DNA of 64,000 nt from Ostreococcus mediterraneus. Lineage: Eukaryota; Chlorophyta; Mamiellophyceae; Mamiellales; Bathycoccaceae. The notes beneath the pieces are model-generated. The model saw only the letters and a list, made by a program, of their open reading frames with translations. It did not search any database and was not told the DNA's origin. Position numbers and translations under genes: made by a program. Below, in pieces: positions 28,901 to 38,000 of the stretch (position 1 is the first letter of the stretch; every line of letters begins with the position of its first letter). The stretch is from the NCBI GenBank assembly GCA_012295225.1, contig WMKK01000002.1, forward strand, positions 482,914 through 546,913, in the 5' to 3' direction.

Positions 28901-30282
28901 TCAGCGTCCACACCGCATACGTATGTACAGCACCGTCTCGGAAGAGAACAATCTAGCGGATGCGTGGAGTCTTGGAGCCAATATATACTTCCCTCTACCA
29001 TGCTAGACTCGCCGCCTCGCGCATTCATGTATTCAATTCCATTCAGTCTTGCTGAAATCTGGCCCAACATGACCGACGCATGATCGTCATGTACAGCAAC
29101 GCAACATCGCGTTTGGTCATCCAATCCATCTACAATCACCGCAATTTCGTTATCACCGTCGACGGCAAACACGCCTTCCATCGTCTTCCAACTTATCTCG
29201 AGCGCGTCTGACGTACTGATTTCAATGGCAGTCGCGCGTAGCGTACATCGTACGTCATCAAATGGAGCGCTCAGCGTGCACGCAGGACACGATACGTAAA
29301 TGCTCATTCGCCTCGAGGGCGATTCCGGTTCTATTTCTATTGACTTTGATAGCTCTCGCAGTGCGTCTTCGGCGTCGAAGAACGCTTCGTCTGAATCTTC
29401 GTACACGCTCTCCCCCATGTCATCGCTTGTGGCGTCTTGGTACGCGCTCGCATCCATCGAGATCTTCTCGTGTAACAGTACATCGTTGATGAACGAACGT
29501 TTCGGTCGCGAGCTTGTCGATCCATGTAATCGTTCTACCGCCACAGACCCGTATGCACGGGCAATGTCCGCCAGGCTACTCAAGGTGTGCACCGTGGCAA
29601 CGGCTTCAAACGTGTCGAATTCGACATCGACGCGATGCGCCGAGGAATCTTTTGAATATCGAACTCTAGCGCGTGCGTCGACAACGATGAATTCGGTCAC
29701 AGAGCACCCATACCCAGTATTCACCCGGCGCATTGAAATTCCGCCGAACGTCGCGCCCGCGCCGTGCGTGTAATCGACCTCATCGACGCGAAGAACAAAT
29801 TTCGCCGCCCCAGACGCATCTTGCAGCACCACAGACATTCCTCGCACGCGCGCCTTTAACCCGCGGCACAGCACATCCAACGCCTTAGTCATAGTCGCAG
29901 CGACTCTTGAACGCTCGGCTCCTTCAGCATCCTTCTCCTCGTCATCATAGTCGTCAAAAATGTCGCCGATGTCGCTTGGAGCCAGTCGCACCACGAGCTC
30001 AGCGTCCTCAATTTCCATCACCACCGCCTCGCGCCCCATAGCACTCCATGGAATGCGCGCGCGAATCATACCAACTAAACCGGACACCAGCGTCACGCCC
30101 GCGTTCGCCGGCACATACGCCATCACCGCCTCCGCGTCCACCGTCGCGTTTGTCACGCGCGCTTCGCCGCGTCTCATCTCAACATTCACATCCAACGCCG
30201 AGCCATCCGCGTTCTTAAACACGCGTCCAACCGACGACGCGATAAAGTACTCGCATACCTTTCGCATCGCCGCGCTCGCCAT
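25921..30282 (-). CDS. Autophagy lipid-transfer protein ATG2-like
   Basis: A single 1453-residue exon. The N-terminus is chorein-like (AAMRKVCEYFIASSVGRVFK, then amphipathic strands ending GMIRARIPWSAM). Most of the body is beta-rich, as expected for a bridge-like lipid-transfer rod. The C-terminus has the ATG2-type region: ARAWLDDVSS, VKPIKSAANIGRNAMKVISK, QRRGGVVGGLAIGVASLIKA, and then helices with VWRGARRAAKAVIVDPYREY and ITGAKGVTKAIDHAL. These match the GIRSL..IG.G...L...P...Y...GR...G...G..S...A pattern of ATG2. ATG2 moves lipid from the ER to growing autophagosomes. A VPS13-family relative is the main alternative. It is shorter than plant ATG2 (about 1,860). Confidence 0.75.
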   Translation of the reverse strand: MASAAMRKVCEYFIASSVGRVFKNADGSALDVNVEMRRGEARVTNATVDAEAVMAYVPANAGVTLVSGLVGMIRARIPWSAMGREAVVMEIEDAELVVRLAPSDIGDIFDDYDDEEKDAEGAERSRVAATMTKALDVLCRGLKARVRGMSVVLQDASGAAKFVLRVDEVDYTHGAGATFGGISMRRVNTGYGCSVTEFIVVDARARVRYSKDSSAHRVDVEFDTFEAVATVHTLSSLADIARAYGSVAVERLHGSTSSRPKRSFINDVLLHEKISMDASAYQDATSDDMGESVYEDSDEAFFDAEDALRELSKSIEIEPESPSRRMSIYVSCPACTLSAPFDDVRCTLRATAIEISTSDALEISWKTMEGVFAVDGDNEIAVIVDGLDDQTRCCVAVHDDHASVMLGQISARLNGIEYMNARGGESSMVEGSIYWLQDSTHPLDCSLPRRCCTYVCGVDADDDTGANLREHLANDASLCVKLRVPRAHVTMNADALDIVSFMVESMYELPEHHPLALRIATPDSVLNPFVLALSVDRLCIQLDPPSDVNELYNTAHAEISSSGEEIQWNFDKVACFSATGISGAVGADFVWAQCASSQLRVNDTEILVMDNSRLLDVPVGATIAFARALGETTCVNVCIAGVVVSVGECESLIQRLNTFIPAREDGVDVDSGCFKVVLRLFNASLVYKSNGSFAIIRSDFLRISLAPAPEDARDALTTPRSEVITGEITGYIAPTSASDTGDIHSLRAYPFTTPSLRAEKFARMFTASMLTLNTVTSTTRTVIASLRLKSCRSELRKDTIRAAQRLLTSDVAAFDDSTSVQSGDENEYVFVSPVKKPKSIDASKRGALGADVTAGDIENATQDHDMFPKHPLRGAPLTPGMSTRHRLPLLKRDSSALMGPNVIDNFFYRENRRVRKRRPAPLFASGSVTAVRQRSSRHMVSRVDDATMPTVLHSRFVGEFPSIVTIRAPPPVAVLDPTQSPGKTRTRYLPLPQDVAVPLNTVHIDVESLNVRVLPGLFWSETSPVTPGHADSVATDALGTSAGLEFSATTTTTRIDTFAANSGVTAHRLACSVKDITCVDITPGATWPFVLQYDAMFGERASQSDTFTFDITAVRPDADASSDVEYVVKVSMLPMHVKLDQRVLRLLLGVFRDSTELSRVAIAPRDETDDASDAKYFQKIQVDQLSLRFDYCGRHFDIDALRSGNLLEALNLIPWDGVQLDIQPVRISGVLGTGVAIERVARAWLDDVSSTQAHKFLASVKPIKSAANIGRNAMKVISKPLEFRQRRGGVVGGLAIGVASLIKAVSLEAMELGAFAAGQSAALLTAAEYMMQVDVDADVDAEEQPESFTLPPHDDGPEPTTVLEGLSLASKDVWRGARRAAKAVIVDPYREYATGSASKSTAAMHAIKAAPFATITGAKGVTKAIDHALTGAKNALREPSRHPVPTTSGADDL

Positions 30283-30566
30283 CGCGTCGACGACGTCAAT
30301 CGCGCGCGGTTGTTCGTCAAAAAAACGTCAGCCGAGAGAGACAGTTATCCAGTGCCGCGCTGGTTTCCCGCGTGCACGCACTCGCACGCTCGCGTCGACA
30401 CCGCGTCGCTGCGCGCGCGCGATACGACGTCTCGTGCGCGCGCCTCGCCGACGTCGACAGCCTTACCAGCGCGCGTGGCGAACCGTGCGTCGCCGTGTGA
30501 TGCGCTCACGATGTTTGAAAACGTCAACACAACTTCGACGTCACTCGTCGCCGCTCGCGCGCCGCG
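30283..30566. promoter_or_regulatory. Divergent intergenic region (ATG2-like / HMA protein)
   Basis: 284 bp between start codons on opposite strands, presumably a bidirectional promoter. A short A-run (30320-30326) is the only AT-rich element noticed. No discrete operator could be identified. Confidence 0.3.
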
Positions 30567-30782
30567 ATGTCGACCGCGGTGTCGCTCCACGTGGACATGG
30601 TGTGCGAAGGGTGCGCGGGCGCCGTGCGCAGGCTCGCCGCGAAGATCGACGGCGTTACCGACGTCGACGTGCGTTTGGATGCCAAGACGGTAATCATTCG
30701 AGGCGCGGGCTTGAGCGCGGAGGACGTGCGGGAAAAGATTGCCAAGTGCGGGCGCGAGACGCGCGTGGAGAGTGCCGCGTGA
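30567..30782 (+). CDS. HMA-domain metal chaperone (ATX1/CCH-like)
   Basis: A 71-residue single-domain protein with beta-alpha-beta-beta-alpha-beta wording: VSLHVDMVCEGCAGAVRRLA, IDGVTDVDVRLDAKTVIIRG, then LSAEDVREKIAKCGRETRV. The metal-binding motif M-x-C-x2-C appears as MVCEGC (residues 11-16). This is the size and layout of ATX1-type Cu(I) chaperones, which deliver copper to P-type ATPases in the secretory pathway. There is no transit or signal sequence, so it is probably cytosolic. The start is the ATG at 30567; the frame is closed shortly upstream. Confidence 0.88.
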   Translation: MSTAVSLHVDMVCEGCAGAVRRLAAKIDGVTDVDVRLDAKTVIIRGAGLSAEDVREKIAKCGRETRVESAA

Positions 30783-30862
30783 ATACGCGCGCGCACCGCT
30801 TCGGCGATCGCTGTGCGATGTAAAGATAAACGTTGAAAATTGTAATTACAATGGCGCTACTC

Positions 30863-32326
30863 TCAGTTGCGGTGCTTGAACACGGCTTTATTAAACTTTG
30901 TGGCGACTTCAGGACCGTCTTCGTATTCGTCATCGAGATTTCGACCGTCACAGACGTAGATGGCGACAAAGGTCCGACCGTAGCGGCGATCGCGGACGCG
31001 CCGGAGGCGTGTACCAATCTCTGGGAGGATGTCGTCGGCTTGGCCTTTGGCGTATTCGACGATGAGAATGGTGGAATCCTTGACCAACGCGCTTTGATCA
31101 AGCTGGAGTAAGAGCTCGGGGTAGGAAACCTTTTCGTACGGGGGACAAAATGAAATGAAATCGAACGCCCCACCGACTGCTCGCGCGGATTTGTGGTGTT
31201 GGGTTAAGAAAGCTTGTACGCTCGCCGTGTGCACCGTCGTCTGCTTGGTCAATCCGAGCGACGCAAGGTTTTTATTCGTCACATTGTTCGTCACCCAAGG
31301 GTCCATCTCGACAAAGTGCGCTTCTTCGACACCGCGCGAGATACCTTCGATGCCAATCGCACCCGTACCACAAAATAGGTCGAGCCAGCGCGAATTCGGT
31401 GGGAATTGCACATTGCTCCGCGAACCCAAAAAGTTGAGCATCATGTCAAACGTCGCCCCGCGCACCATCGCCATCATCGGTCGCGTATCTAATCCACTCG
31501 GCGACAACACCTTACGTTTACCAAACTTCCCCGCGACGATAGTCAAACGCTTATGCGTTTTCCTCGTCGCTTCATACTCCTTTTGCTTGTTAAATGCGTC
31601 CACCTCCTTCTTTTCCTCTTCAATTTGAAACAACAACTCGCGCGGCACGCCCATGGCCACCATGCGCTCGATATCATCCTGCGACATTTTCGATTCATTT
31701 TTGGACGCGATTTCACTCGTCTCACCAGTCACGCGCTTCGGTGCAGCCTTGGCTGCGGCTTCTGCCGCTGAAGCGCCGACGCGTTTCTTTGGCGACCTCG
31801 ACGACGTGTTCACCGTCCCGCTCGCGTCGCCGCCCCCACCTCGAGTATTCGCCATCTTCACGTAATCCATCACGTACCCGCCGTTCCCATCTTCATCATC
31901 TATGTTAAATAAATCCTCACTCTGCGTGCGGACGTTGGCACCGTCTGGCACGAAGAACCATTCATCGTCCTCGTCGTCGTAGTCTTCGTCGTCGTCATCC
32001 GTGAATGAGGACACGAACCCTCCGTCGTCGTCCTCGTCGTCTAAATCTTCCTCATTCCAGAACAATAAATCCTCCTCGGCATCTTTGGCGTTGTCGTACC
32101 CCTTTTTCGCGCGCGCGACGACGTGCGAGCGATGCGTCGGGGCAAAGACTGCGACGGCCTGGTGGCGGCTGCGCGACTTCGGTGGTGCGATTCGCGCGGC
32201 GCGGAGCGTCGAATACGACGATGTCGATGTCGATGGCGACGCGAACGATGACGTGGATGCGCGCTGCGTCGACGTCGCGCGCGAACCCGCGATGTATCGC
32301 GCGTGCGTGGTCACGGATGTGCGCAT
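30863..32326 (-). CDS. RsmD-like rRNA (guanine-N2) methyltransferase with acidic N-terminal extension, plastid
   Basis: A 487-residue protein. The N-terminus (1-75) is Ser/Thr/Arg-rich like a chloroplast transit peptide. Residues ~80-150 are strongly acidic (WNEEDLDDEDDDGGF and similar). A linker follows, and the RsmD-type domain occupies about the last 210 residues: LTIVAGKFGKRKVLSPSGLD, TRPMMAMVRGATFDMM, the SAM motif WLDLFCGTGAIGIEGISRG, the acidic loop HFVEMDPW, and motif IV as FDFISFCPPYEKV. RsmD methylates G966 of bacterial 16S rRNA; a plastid 16S target is inferred. The motif IV first residue is Cys instead of the usual Asp/Asn. The start is the ATG at 32326. Confidence 0.85.
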   Translation of the reverse strand: MRTSVTTHARYIAGSRATSTQRASTSSFASPSTSTSSYSTLRAARIAPPKSRSRHQAVAVFAPTHRSHVVARAKKGYDNAKDAEEDLLFWNEEDLDDEDDDGGFVSSFTDDDDEDYDDEDDEWFFVPDGANVRTQSEDLFNIDDEDGNGGYVMDYVKMANTRGGGGDASGTVNTSSRSPKKRVGASAAEAAAKAAPKRVTGETSEIASKNESKMSQDDIERMVAMGVPRELLFQIEEEKKEVDAFNKQKEYEATRKTHKRLTIVAGKFGKRKVLSPSGLDTRPMMAMVRGATFDMMLNFLGSRSNVQFPPNSRWLDLFCGTGAIGIEGISRGVEEAHFVEMDPWVTNNVTNKNLASLGLTKQTTVHTASVQAFLTQHHKSARAVGGAFDFISFCPPYEKVSYPELLLQLDQSALVKDSTILIVEYAKGQADDILPEIGTRLRRVRDRRYGRTFVAIYVCDGRNLDDEYEDGPEVATKFNKAVFKHRN

Positions 32327-32444
32327 AGTTGGTGGGCGTGAAGTGACGCGCGAGGGTGTCGAGCGACGCGCTTTTTGGCGTATGATATACATGATTATTC
32401 ATTCCTGGATACGAGTTCGCGCGTGAGCGATGTCTGCTCCAGGA

Positions 32445-34319
32445 CTAGTTACTCGCGGTCCAAAAGGTTTCTTCGTTTTCGCTACCGTAGCCGACGTAGC
32501 GCGGTCGACGCTTACCTGACGGCGTGAAATGCTTGAGGTAGAAAGGCAAGCCGCCGTCGACTTCGATGACGTCGTCAAATACTTTGGATAGCGCGTGCAA
32601 GGCATCGACGTGGTACGCCGCGGAGTCTTCTGCGCCATGAAAGACGACTATGGGTGATGACTTATCAGCGAATTTCTTGTCGGCGGCGATGGCAGCGAGC
32701 ATGGCTTCGATGTCTGGCGTATCGACGGCGTCGGATAATCCACCCGTCCGCACGGCGGCGGGTGTGGACAGCGCTCCCTTCAGCGTCTCACGGTTGAAGT
32801 CTTTCACTGGACGCACGTCGAGTACACGCACGCCTGATTCATATAGTCGCTGCGCTTCACCAATATTTTCGACGCGCCAAGGCAACGCCTCGATTTCTGG
32901 CTCTTCCTCTTCAACTGGCGCCGGCGGAGCCTCTGCGGCGGCGCGTTCGCTCGCTTGAAGCATCTTTGCACGCGCATCGTCCAAAAGCTGTTGCGTTTCG
33001 ACATCAATCTCCATCGTCGGTGGCGGTCGGTCTTGTCTCGAGCGCTCCACAGCCTGTGCGTTTGCAAGCTCCTCAGGTTCTTGCCATCGCATGTATTCGC
33101 GAGCGAGCTGAATGTCGTTTACGTTTTGCTGCTCTTGCGCTAATTCGCGACCGCAGCGCAACAGTGCATCGAGCGATATGTCTACTGTGTCTAGCGTCAC
33201 TCTCTGCTTTTCTTCACCAACCAAGGCGTCGTTCAAGTCGGCTAATCCAACGTTGAAGATCATTTCTCGAATGGCTTCGTCGTACACTCGTGCTCGAGTC
33301 GCTCCAAAAAAATCCAAAGGCTGATTCGGAAACGCCGCCACGAGAGTCTCGCAGCACGATTTCTTCAATCCATCGTCTTTCACTAGAGCATGAAGCATGT
33401 CGACCATCTCTGCTGTAGAAGGCGTCCAGTACCACAAATCCATGCGCCCGTCTCTCGTGAGCGGCGCGTAGAGCTTGGAAAAATCATTCCCAGTCACAAT
33501 AATCGGCACTCGCGCGTTCTTGTTTTTGAAATCACTGCGCCACACCGTTCCTTCGCTCACCATGGTTGGATTGTCGCAAATGTTCATCAGCGTACCGTGC
33601 GTGATTTGAGAGTTCACCGTCCCGAGGTCGTCTTTAAATTTGCCGATGCCGGCGTCCAAGTCGTTAATAATCAAACAACACAATTTCCCCGTCTCTCGCG
33701 TATACCTCGCCGCGCGCAGATACCGCCGACGCAACAACGCCCCTGGTTCACCCGCGACTCGATCCTCGAGCTCACCCGCGGATGTCACGATGGGCGTCAA
33801 ACCCATGGCTTTACACGCGAGCTCCACGTTGAACGTCTTCCCGCACCCTTTCCCACCCCAAATCCCCAATATCAACGGCGTCGGCACCGGTATCCCACCC
33901 GAATCATTCAATATATTTTTCGCTACGTGCACCGCCACGCGCTGCATGAACCGCTCGGGCACATAAAACCCGTCACCGACGTTTGAAAACGTCCGCAAGC
34001 CGCTCTCGCGATGCTCCCCAGTCGCGACGTCCGCGTCCACGCCCAACACCGACCCTTTAAACAACTCCTCCTCCACGCCCGAGCGCTGGGAATAAATGAA
34101 ATCCTGCCCGCCGAGCGCGTCTTGTCTCTCGGGCGTCGCGCGATGCGGCTCGCGCACCGTCGGCGTTCGCCGCTGCGTTATCCATCCTCCACGAACCGCG
34201 CGCGCGCACGCCGCGGGCGCCGACGCGCCCATCGCGCTCGTCGACGCCGCGCGCGACGTCGAGCGACGCGTCACGCACGCGCTCGCGCTCGCATCGACGA
34301 CGGCGGCGACTCGCGGCAT
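32445..34319 (-). CDS. Rubisco-activase-like AAA+ protein fused to a rhodanese-like domain, plastid
   Basis: A 624-residue protein. A Ser/Ala/Arg-rich transit peptide leads into an AAA+ module closely like Rubisco activase: VPTPLILGIWGGKGCGKTF (Walker A), VTSAGELEDRVAGEP, CCLIINDLDAGIGKF (Walker B), THGTLMNICDNPT, ARVPIIVTGNDFSKLYAPLT and RDGRMDLWYW. These place it with the Rca-like chloroplast ATPases (At1g73110 type) rather than canonical Rca. An acidic linker follows, then a C-terminal rhodanese-like domain (VRVLDVRPVKDFNRETLKGA and PIVVFHGAEDSAAYHVDALH). The position of the rhodanese Cys is in FHGAEDS, with no Cys, so sulfurtransfer is unlikely. It may remodel Rubisco or another plastid complex. 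Confidence 0.85.
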   Translation of the reverse strand: MPRVAAVVDASASACVTRRSTSRAASTSAMGASAPAACARAVRGGWITQRRTPTVREPHRATPERQDALGGQDFIYSQRSGVEEELFKGSVLGVDADVATGEHRESGLRTFSNVGDGFYVPERFMQRVAVHVAKNILNDSGGIPVPTPLILGIWGGKGCGKTFNVELACKAMGLTPIVTSAGELEDRVAGEPGALLRRRYLRAARYTRETGKLCCLIINDLDAGIGKFKDDLGTVNSQITHGTLMNICDNPTMVSEGTVWRSDFKNKNARVPIIVTGNDFSKLYAPLTRDGRMDLWYWTPSTAEMVDMLHALVKDDGLKKSCCETLVAAFPNQPLDFFGATRARVYDEAIREMIFNVGLADLNDALVGEEKQRVTLDTVDISLDALLRCGRELAQEQQNVNDIQLAREYMRWQEPEELANAQAVERSRQDRPPPTMEIDVETQQLLDDARAKMLQASERAAAEAPPAPVEEEEPEIEALPWRVENIGEAQRLYESGVRVLDVRPVKDFNRETLKGALSTPAAVRTGGLSDAVDTPDIEAMLAAIAADKKFADKSSPIVVFHGAEDSAAYHVDALHALSKVFDDVIEVDGGLPFYLKHFTPSGKRRPRYVGYGSENEETFWTASN

Positions 34320-35027
34320 CGCGCGACGCACTGGCGGCGAACGCGCGCGCGTGAGGCGTCCGCACCGTGTGATCGATGGACGGTTAACCGAGAGCAACTA
34401 GTAGCCTTAGATGGAGTCTCGCTGGATCCAAATACGCGTTCTGAGAGTTGTCCCTGTCAACCGGCGCCGGCGCGAGTCACAAGCGGGTGTTAGATAGTCG
34501 AAAAGTTGACTTAGTACGGAGTCTTGGTCTGTGTATAACAANGCTCTATNGCTATGTCTGAAGACTGACGTCACGGCGCGCGAGCGCGCGCGACGTCTAC
34601 TACCAAAACGGCGGCGCAAAGACCTAGCCNGTCGGCACGTACATTCTACATAATTGATTAGTNCGAACATATCGCAAAATACGTTACAGTAACCAATAGT
34701 TAAGACCATACGTCCATTAACGAGACATCGTCCTTCTATCACCGTGCGGTGCTTACATCTGGTGGCGTCATCGCGACCGTTGGCCGCGGGCGCCGACGCG
34801 CGCGCGCCGCACACGCGCGCGCGCGCGATCGCACGAACGCGCACGAACGCGCGAGGCCAAAGGCGTTTGATCGTTTGACGTCGACGGCGCGCGATTGGAG
34901 GCGGACGGCGCGGCGTCGGGCGGCGTTGGACGACGTGCATCGTGTGGTGCGCGTGAGGTGTGTGGTGATTGACGCGTGCGTGCGAAGGACGCGCGGAGGG
35001 TGCGCGAGGTAGCGTTAGACGCGCGTG
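34320..35027. other. 708-bp divergent intergenic region with an AT-richer, ambiguous core
   Basis: It lies between the start codons of the Rca-like protein and the ion channel. Positions 34490-34760 are clearly AT-richer than the flanks and contain four ambiguous bases (34542, 34550, 34630, 34663). The ends are GC-rich. No convincing ORF, tRNA or repeat partner within the window was found. It presumably holds both promoters. Confidence 0.45.
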
Positions 35028-38000
35028 ATGTCGTACGCGATGTCATTGGATGCGCGTGCCGAGCGGCGAGATCGCTTGGCGGCGGCGGTGCGTGAGGCGG
35101 AGTACGCCAAGGCGCAGCGCGGGAACTTTTTCGTGCGCAACTACGCGTTGTTAAGCAAGTGGTGGTTCGAAGCGAACTTGAACAACGTATCGCTGTACAT
35201 TTTCTCACCGTCGGGCGGTGTTCGTAGAAATGCGAAGCGGCTGTGCGAGTGGATATGGTTTGAACGCATAATCTTGGGGACGATTATTGCGAACTGCGCG
35301 ACGTTGGCGTTGTACAAGCCGTTGGAAGGACGCGATAGCTCATGGAACAAGGGATTGGAGTCTGCAGAATTCGCTTTCACGGCGATATTTACGATTGAGT
35401 TTTTCGTCAACGTCGTGGCGAAGAACTTTCTGTTTGGGCCTCCGGAGAGTGATGTGTACTTGCGCGGCGGATGGAGAATATTAGATTTTGCCGTCGTCGT
35501 TGGCGGATGGATTTCGCTGATCATGTTAGCTGCTGGACAGTCTGGCAGCGGCGTGACCGCAGTTCGCGGCATCAGAGCGATTCGACCGCTTCGTTCAATA
35601 GCAGGTTTCCCCGCGTTGCGTATTTTCGTATCCACGACTCTGTCATCGTTGTCGATGGTTTTTGACGTGATTATTTTTCTTGTCGTTGTCGTTGCCATCT
35701 TCGGAATTTTGGGGGTGCAACGTTTTGCTGGCAAGTTGTCCAATCGATGTGTATCTGCAAGCACGATGGATTTAGTAATAGATGAAGCTGATTGGCCGTG
35801 TTCAAATAGTACTTTAGGGCGCAGCTGCTCATCTGGTCAGGTTTGCATAGCGACGGGCATAGCGGGTATGGAAAGTGGATTTTCAACCTTTAACAATATA
35901 TTTGGTGCCACATTTATCATCTATCGCGTGTTTACTCTTCGTGGATGGACGGATTTGATGTATCAGATTATCGATGCCACTGGTGCTAGCGTTGCGGCGT
36001 ACATATACTTTGTGCTGTTGATTGCCATAGGCGCGGTGTTTGCGCAATCGTTCATGTTGGCGGTGGTGACCGCAAAGTACAAACAAGCTGCCGTATTGGA
36101 TGAACAACGCGCACTTGATGACGTGAAAAAAGATCCACAACTCGCGCCGATCGTCAAAGCGCAAAGTCTCAAACGTCAAGCCACGGTTCGCGTTACGTAC
36201 GGGCGTCGCTTCAAGGCACTCTTTGACAAGCCGATAGCGTACATGCACACCACAGCCTGGTATCAATCACCGCTAAAGAAGTTGATCAAGAGCAAACCTT
36301 TCGAATGGTCAATAACGGCTGCGATTTTGATTAATACACTGATTCTTGCGGTCCAGTACCGTGGCATGCATGGACAGATAGAGATAGCGCTGATGAACTT
36401 GAACATTGCACTGTTGAGTGTTTTCGTGCTCGAGCTGTTACTAAAAGTCTTAGCGTTAGGGATTTTGGGATATGGCTCAGATCGATACAACGTTTTCGAT
36501 GCAATCATAGTTTCTGCCGGACTGATAGAATTGAGCTTTCAAAACAGCAGCCTAGCTGTGGCGAGAGCCTTTCGATTACTCCGAGTACTGCGTGTCTCGC
36601 GTCTCGTGTCACGTAGTAAAAGTATGCGCCGTCTACTCGATGCGTGTATGGATGGTTTTGGAGCCATTCTTAGCTTTACTGGTGTTTTGATTATTTTTGT
36701 GTTCGTTTTCACGGTGCTCGGTATGCAATTGTTCGGAGGTACGGCGGAGTTCTATGATGTACGCCCCAATTTCAACACATTTGGGGACAGCTTCATGTCG
36801 GTGTTTGAAATCCTAACCGGTTCAAATTGGTATAAACTGATGCTCATCGCTATGTCCGGTCCAAGTGGCGCCGGGGCAGCATTATTCTTCATTACTTGGT
36901 CTTTCTTGGGGTCATTTATTTTACTCAACTTGGTGATCGGCATGTTGGTTGATACCTTCGCGCGTTCAAAACAAGCCAAGGAGCGCGAGCTCAAGCTCTT
37001 AGCTGAGGAAGCCAAGCACAAACAAGAAGAAGAGGCGAACGCGGCTCGCTTGCAAGAGATGCAAGCATTGACAAAGTCTAGTATTGACAGTATTGATGAC
37101 GATATGCCGCCAGTTTTGACTGCTGATGTTCCTGTTGAATTAGCCGACGCGCCAACGTCAAAACTCAAACTTATGCGCGCCGAAGACGTGCAACGACATC
37201 CCGATGCGAAAAAGATCTTGGAACGCATTAAAATTCGGCGACAACGAAAGTTTGCACGAGAGGTTGATCTCATACAAAGTTGGTTAGAAGATGCTGGACT
37301 GGACGCTGGCAGTGATTCTGACTCTGGCGTAGAAGACGACCACAAAGGCGCTGACGACAGGCTTACGCGTGCTAGAGAAGCCATGTTGACAGCTGACGAG
37401 ATTGATGATGGTATGCCTGAGGGTTCAATGACGGCGCTGATGTCGCAGAAAGTCAAAGCAAAGGTCACATCGTTTGTTCAGATGGGTGTACCTATCCCAT
37501 CCGATGATCGTCAAGTNCGAAGTTCATACCGGCGCTGGAAAATTGATACTGCTGCGGAGCGTGGTGGTGAAGACAGCGACGAAGAAACGCGGCATATTGT
37601 AGATGCTGATGTCTCAAATACGGATGACTTATTAGGAAGTCGTGCAGATACCGTCAACCACTTGCGCGAGCAGGCTTTGAATAATCTTCGACAAGACATT
37701 CTCAATCAAGACAGACGTATGGTGAATACAGAAGCGCTCAGTTGGGCGTCGACACATTCGCACGCGAGACCAGTCATGAAGAGCGCAGCAGCACAACTCC
37801 GACCGAAAGAACAGACTGCTGTACTCGCGCAGCGGAGCGCGGAGGGTCAAATTACCGGCCAGCTTGGTAAGTTCAAAGGCCAAGGAGTTGATATACAAGG
37901 ACTGAGCGTCATCGCTGAAGCAAACAAGTTGAGCAATGACATGAAGCTTGCTCAAATGGAGACACGTAAGAAGGAAAGAATCATTGGATTCGGTGCTGTA

